Shown piece by piece: positions 5,296 through 6,753 of a stretch of DNA of 6,753 nucleotides. The stretch comes from Lachnospiraceae bacterium (GTDB lineage: Bacteria; Bacillota; Clostridia; Lachnospirales; Lachnospiraceae). Each line of letters opens with the position of its first letter. The stretch's first letter is position 1. The notes beneath the pieces were generated by a model, which made no database searches, had not been told where the DNA came from, and saw only the letters and a program-made list of their open reading frames with translations. A program made the translations under genes and the position numbers. The stretch is taken from positions 1 to 6,753 of the forward strand of contig CAADTT010000082.1 of assembly GCA_900752065.1 (NCBI GenBank). The letters are read 5' to 3'.

Positions 5296-6753
5296 ATGAA
5301 AAAAGGACAGATTCTGGAAGGAAAAATTAGAGAAGTAGTATTCCCGAATAAGGGAATCGTGGAAGTGGAAAATGAAGAGAAGCCTGTCATCGTAAAAAAC
5401 GGTGTGGCAGGGCAGAGGATAAGATTTTCTGTGAGCAAGGTCCGGAAAGGAAAATGTGAGGGAAGGATTCTGGAAGTTCTGGAGAAGTCTCCGGTGGAAA
5501 TTGCTCCGGCCTGTCCTCATTTTGGAGACTGCGGCGGCTGTACGTATCAAAATCTTCCCTACGAGGAGCAGCTTTCCATGAAAGCACATCAGGTAAAGAC
5601 GCTGCTGGATGGTGCGATCCAGGGAACGTACCTGTTCGATGGAATTCTGGCAAGTCCCAAAGCAAGTGCTTACCGAAATAAGATGGAATTCTCCTTTGGA
5701 GATGAGGAAAAGGATGGTCCGCTGGCTTTGGGACTTCACAAAAGAGGCGGTTTTTACGATATCGTGAACGTGCCGGAGTGCAGAATCGTAGGCGAAGATT
5801 TCGGAAAGATCCTTACCTGCGTCCTGGAATACTGCCGGGAGCAGGACATGAGCTTTTACCGCAGAATGCAGCACACAGGCTATCTGCGGCATCTTCTGGT
5901 GCGCAGAGGAGAGCGGACGGGAGAAATTCTGGTGGATCTGGTGACTACCACCCAGGAAAGCCACAGTCTCTCCGGTTTTGCGGACAGGCTTTTAGAACTG
6001 CCACTCTCCGGAAGGATCACAGGAATCCTCCACACCTTTAATGACAGTCTGGCAGATGTGGTACAAAATGACAGGACAGAAATTCTTTTTGGACAGGACT
6101 ATTTCTATGAGGAGCTTCTGGGACTGCGCTTTAAGATCACGCCCTTCTCCTTCTTCCAGACCAACTCCCTGGGGGCAGAGGTGCTGTATGAGAAAGCGCG
6201 TTCTTATGTGGGAGAGACGAAGGACAAAGTGATTTTCGACCTCTACAGCGGTACTGGAACCATCGCACAGATACTGGCGCCGGTGGCAAAAAAGGTAATC
6301 GGCATTGAGATCGTGGAGGAGGCCGTGGAGGCAGCGAAGCAGAATGCGAAACGGAACGGGCTGGAGAACTGTGAATTCCTTGCAGGGGATGTGCTGAAGG
6401 CAATCGACTTGGTGGGAGATAAGCCGGATCTGATCGTGCTGGATCCTCCGAGAGATGGGATTCATCCGAAGGCGCTGCGGAAGATTATTGACTTTGGAGT
6501 GGAGAGAATGGTGTACATATCCTGTAAGCCTACAAGTTTAGTGAGAGATCTGGAGATGCTGCAGGTACATGGGTATGAAGTAGAGCGGGCATGCTGTGTT
6601 GATATGTTCCCGGGGACGAGCCATGTTGAGACGGTTGTCTTGCTTTCCAAGGGCGAGGTCGACTCGAAAAAGATTCGGGTTGAGTTCTCTTTGGAAGATA
6701 TGGATATGTCCGAATTTCAGGATGGGGCAACCTACACCCAGATCAAAGACTAT
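5296..6753 (+). CDS. rlmD: 23S rRNA (uracil-C5)-methyltransferase RlmD/RlmCD-type, 3' end missing
   Basis: This SAM-dependent enzyme of the RumA/TrmA family makes 5-methyluridine in 23S rRNA. The frame is open for 486 codons and runs off the window without a stop. An N-terminal TRAM RNA-binding domain (about 1-57) is followed by the four cysteines of a [4Fe-4S] cluster (C73, C79, C82 in CPHFGDCGGC, and C162 in PEC). The Rossmann methyltransferase domain has SAM motif I DLYSGTGT (315-322), DPPRDG (383-388), catalytic nucleophile C410 (YISCKPTSL) and general base E445 (SHVETVVLL), so it should be active. The specific uridine (U747, U1939 or both) cannot be told from sequence; Firmicute enzymes can do both. 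The methyltransferase fold should end near residue 452, yet at least 34 more residues follow (IRVEFSLEDMDMS onward), an appended segment. Start: AGGAG at 5284-5288, 7 bases before the ATG. Confidence 0.95.
   Translation, partial: MKKGQILEGKIREVVFPNKGIVEVENEEKPVIVKNGVAGQRIRFSVSKVRKGKCEGRILEVLEKSPVEIAPACPHFGDCGGCTYQNLPYEEQLSMKAHQVKTLLDGAIQGTYLFDGILASPKASAYRNKMEFSFGDEEKDGPLALGLHKRGGFYDIVNVPECRIVGEDFGKILTCVLEYCREQDMSFYRRMQHTGYLRHLLVRRGERTGEILVDLVTTTQESHSLSGFADRLLELPLSGRITGILHTFNDSLADVVQNDRTEILFGQDYFYEELLGLRFKITPFSFFQTNSLGAEVLYEKARSYVGETKDKVIFDLYSGTGTIAQILAPVAKKVIGIEIVEEAVEAAKQNAKRNGLENCEFLAGDVLKAIDLVGDKPDLIVLDPPRDGIHPKALRKIIDFGVERMVYISCKPTSLVRDLEMLQVHGYEVERACCVDMFPGTSHVETVVLLSKGEVDSKKIRVEFSLEDMDMSEFQDGATYTQIKDY

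Overview
The window looks like chromosomal DNA from a Gram-positive, low-to-mid-GC Firmicute, most likely a gut Lachnospiraceae (Blautia/Dorea-like). The reasons are the protein families present (YerC/TrpR-like regulator, DUF1836 regulator, PcrA, RlmD with a Clostridia-type C-terminal extension), the sigma-A style promoters, the AGGAG ribosome binding sites, and codon use that favours CTG and avoids TTA/CTA/TCA in pcrA. The family assignment rests on recall of similar proteins, not on a search.

Layout. Bases 1-238 hold two consecutive stem-loops (28-70, 73-99), a good promoter (134-161) and a 5'-UTR hairpin ahead of a PHP-domain phosphatase gene (239-970). A second promoter overlaps that gene's stop codon and drives a YerC-type TrpR-like regulator (1033-1335). 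The regulator ends in a bidirectional terminator (1331-1357) shared with a convergent DUF1836 regulator on the minus strand (1358-1945). Bases about 1977-2368 are non-coding and repetitive: two direct 101-bp copies of a palindromic unit plus a truncated third copy, with a 162-bp near-symmetrical palindrome sitting exactly at the junction between copies 1 and 2. Then come the pcrA promoter (2412-2440) and pcrA (2474-4681), a small single-pass membrane protein with an acidic tail (4836-5096), a strong hairpin (5158-5189), and rlmD (5296 to the window edge, incomplete).

The genes do not form one operon. Most have a recognisable promoter of their own, and the set mixes housekeeping functions: DNA unwinding and repair (PcrA), 23S rRNA methylation (RlmD), a metal-dependent phosphoesterase, and two small DNA-binding proteins whose targets cannot be read from the sequence.

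No clearly new defence system or mobile-element machinery is visible. The most unusual part is the nested-palindrome repeat array between the DUF1836 gene and pcrA. Next are the small acidic membrane protein and the extension on RlmD. Several starts here differ from the longest open frames because promoters or ribosome binding sites rule the longer forms out. This affects the PHP gene (239), yerC-like gene (1033), DUF1836 gene (1945), pcrA (2474) and the small membrane protein gene (4836).
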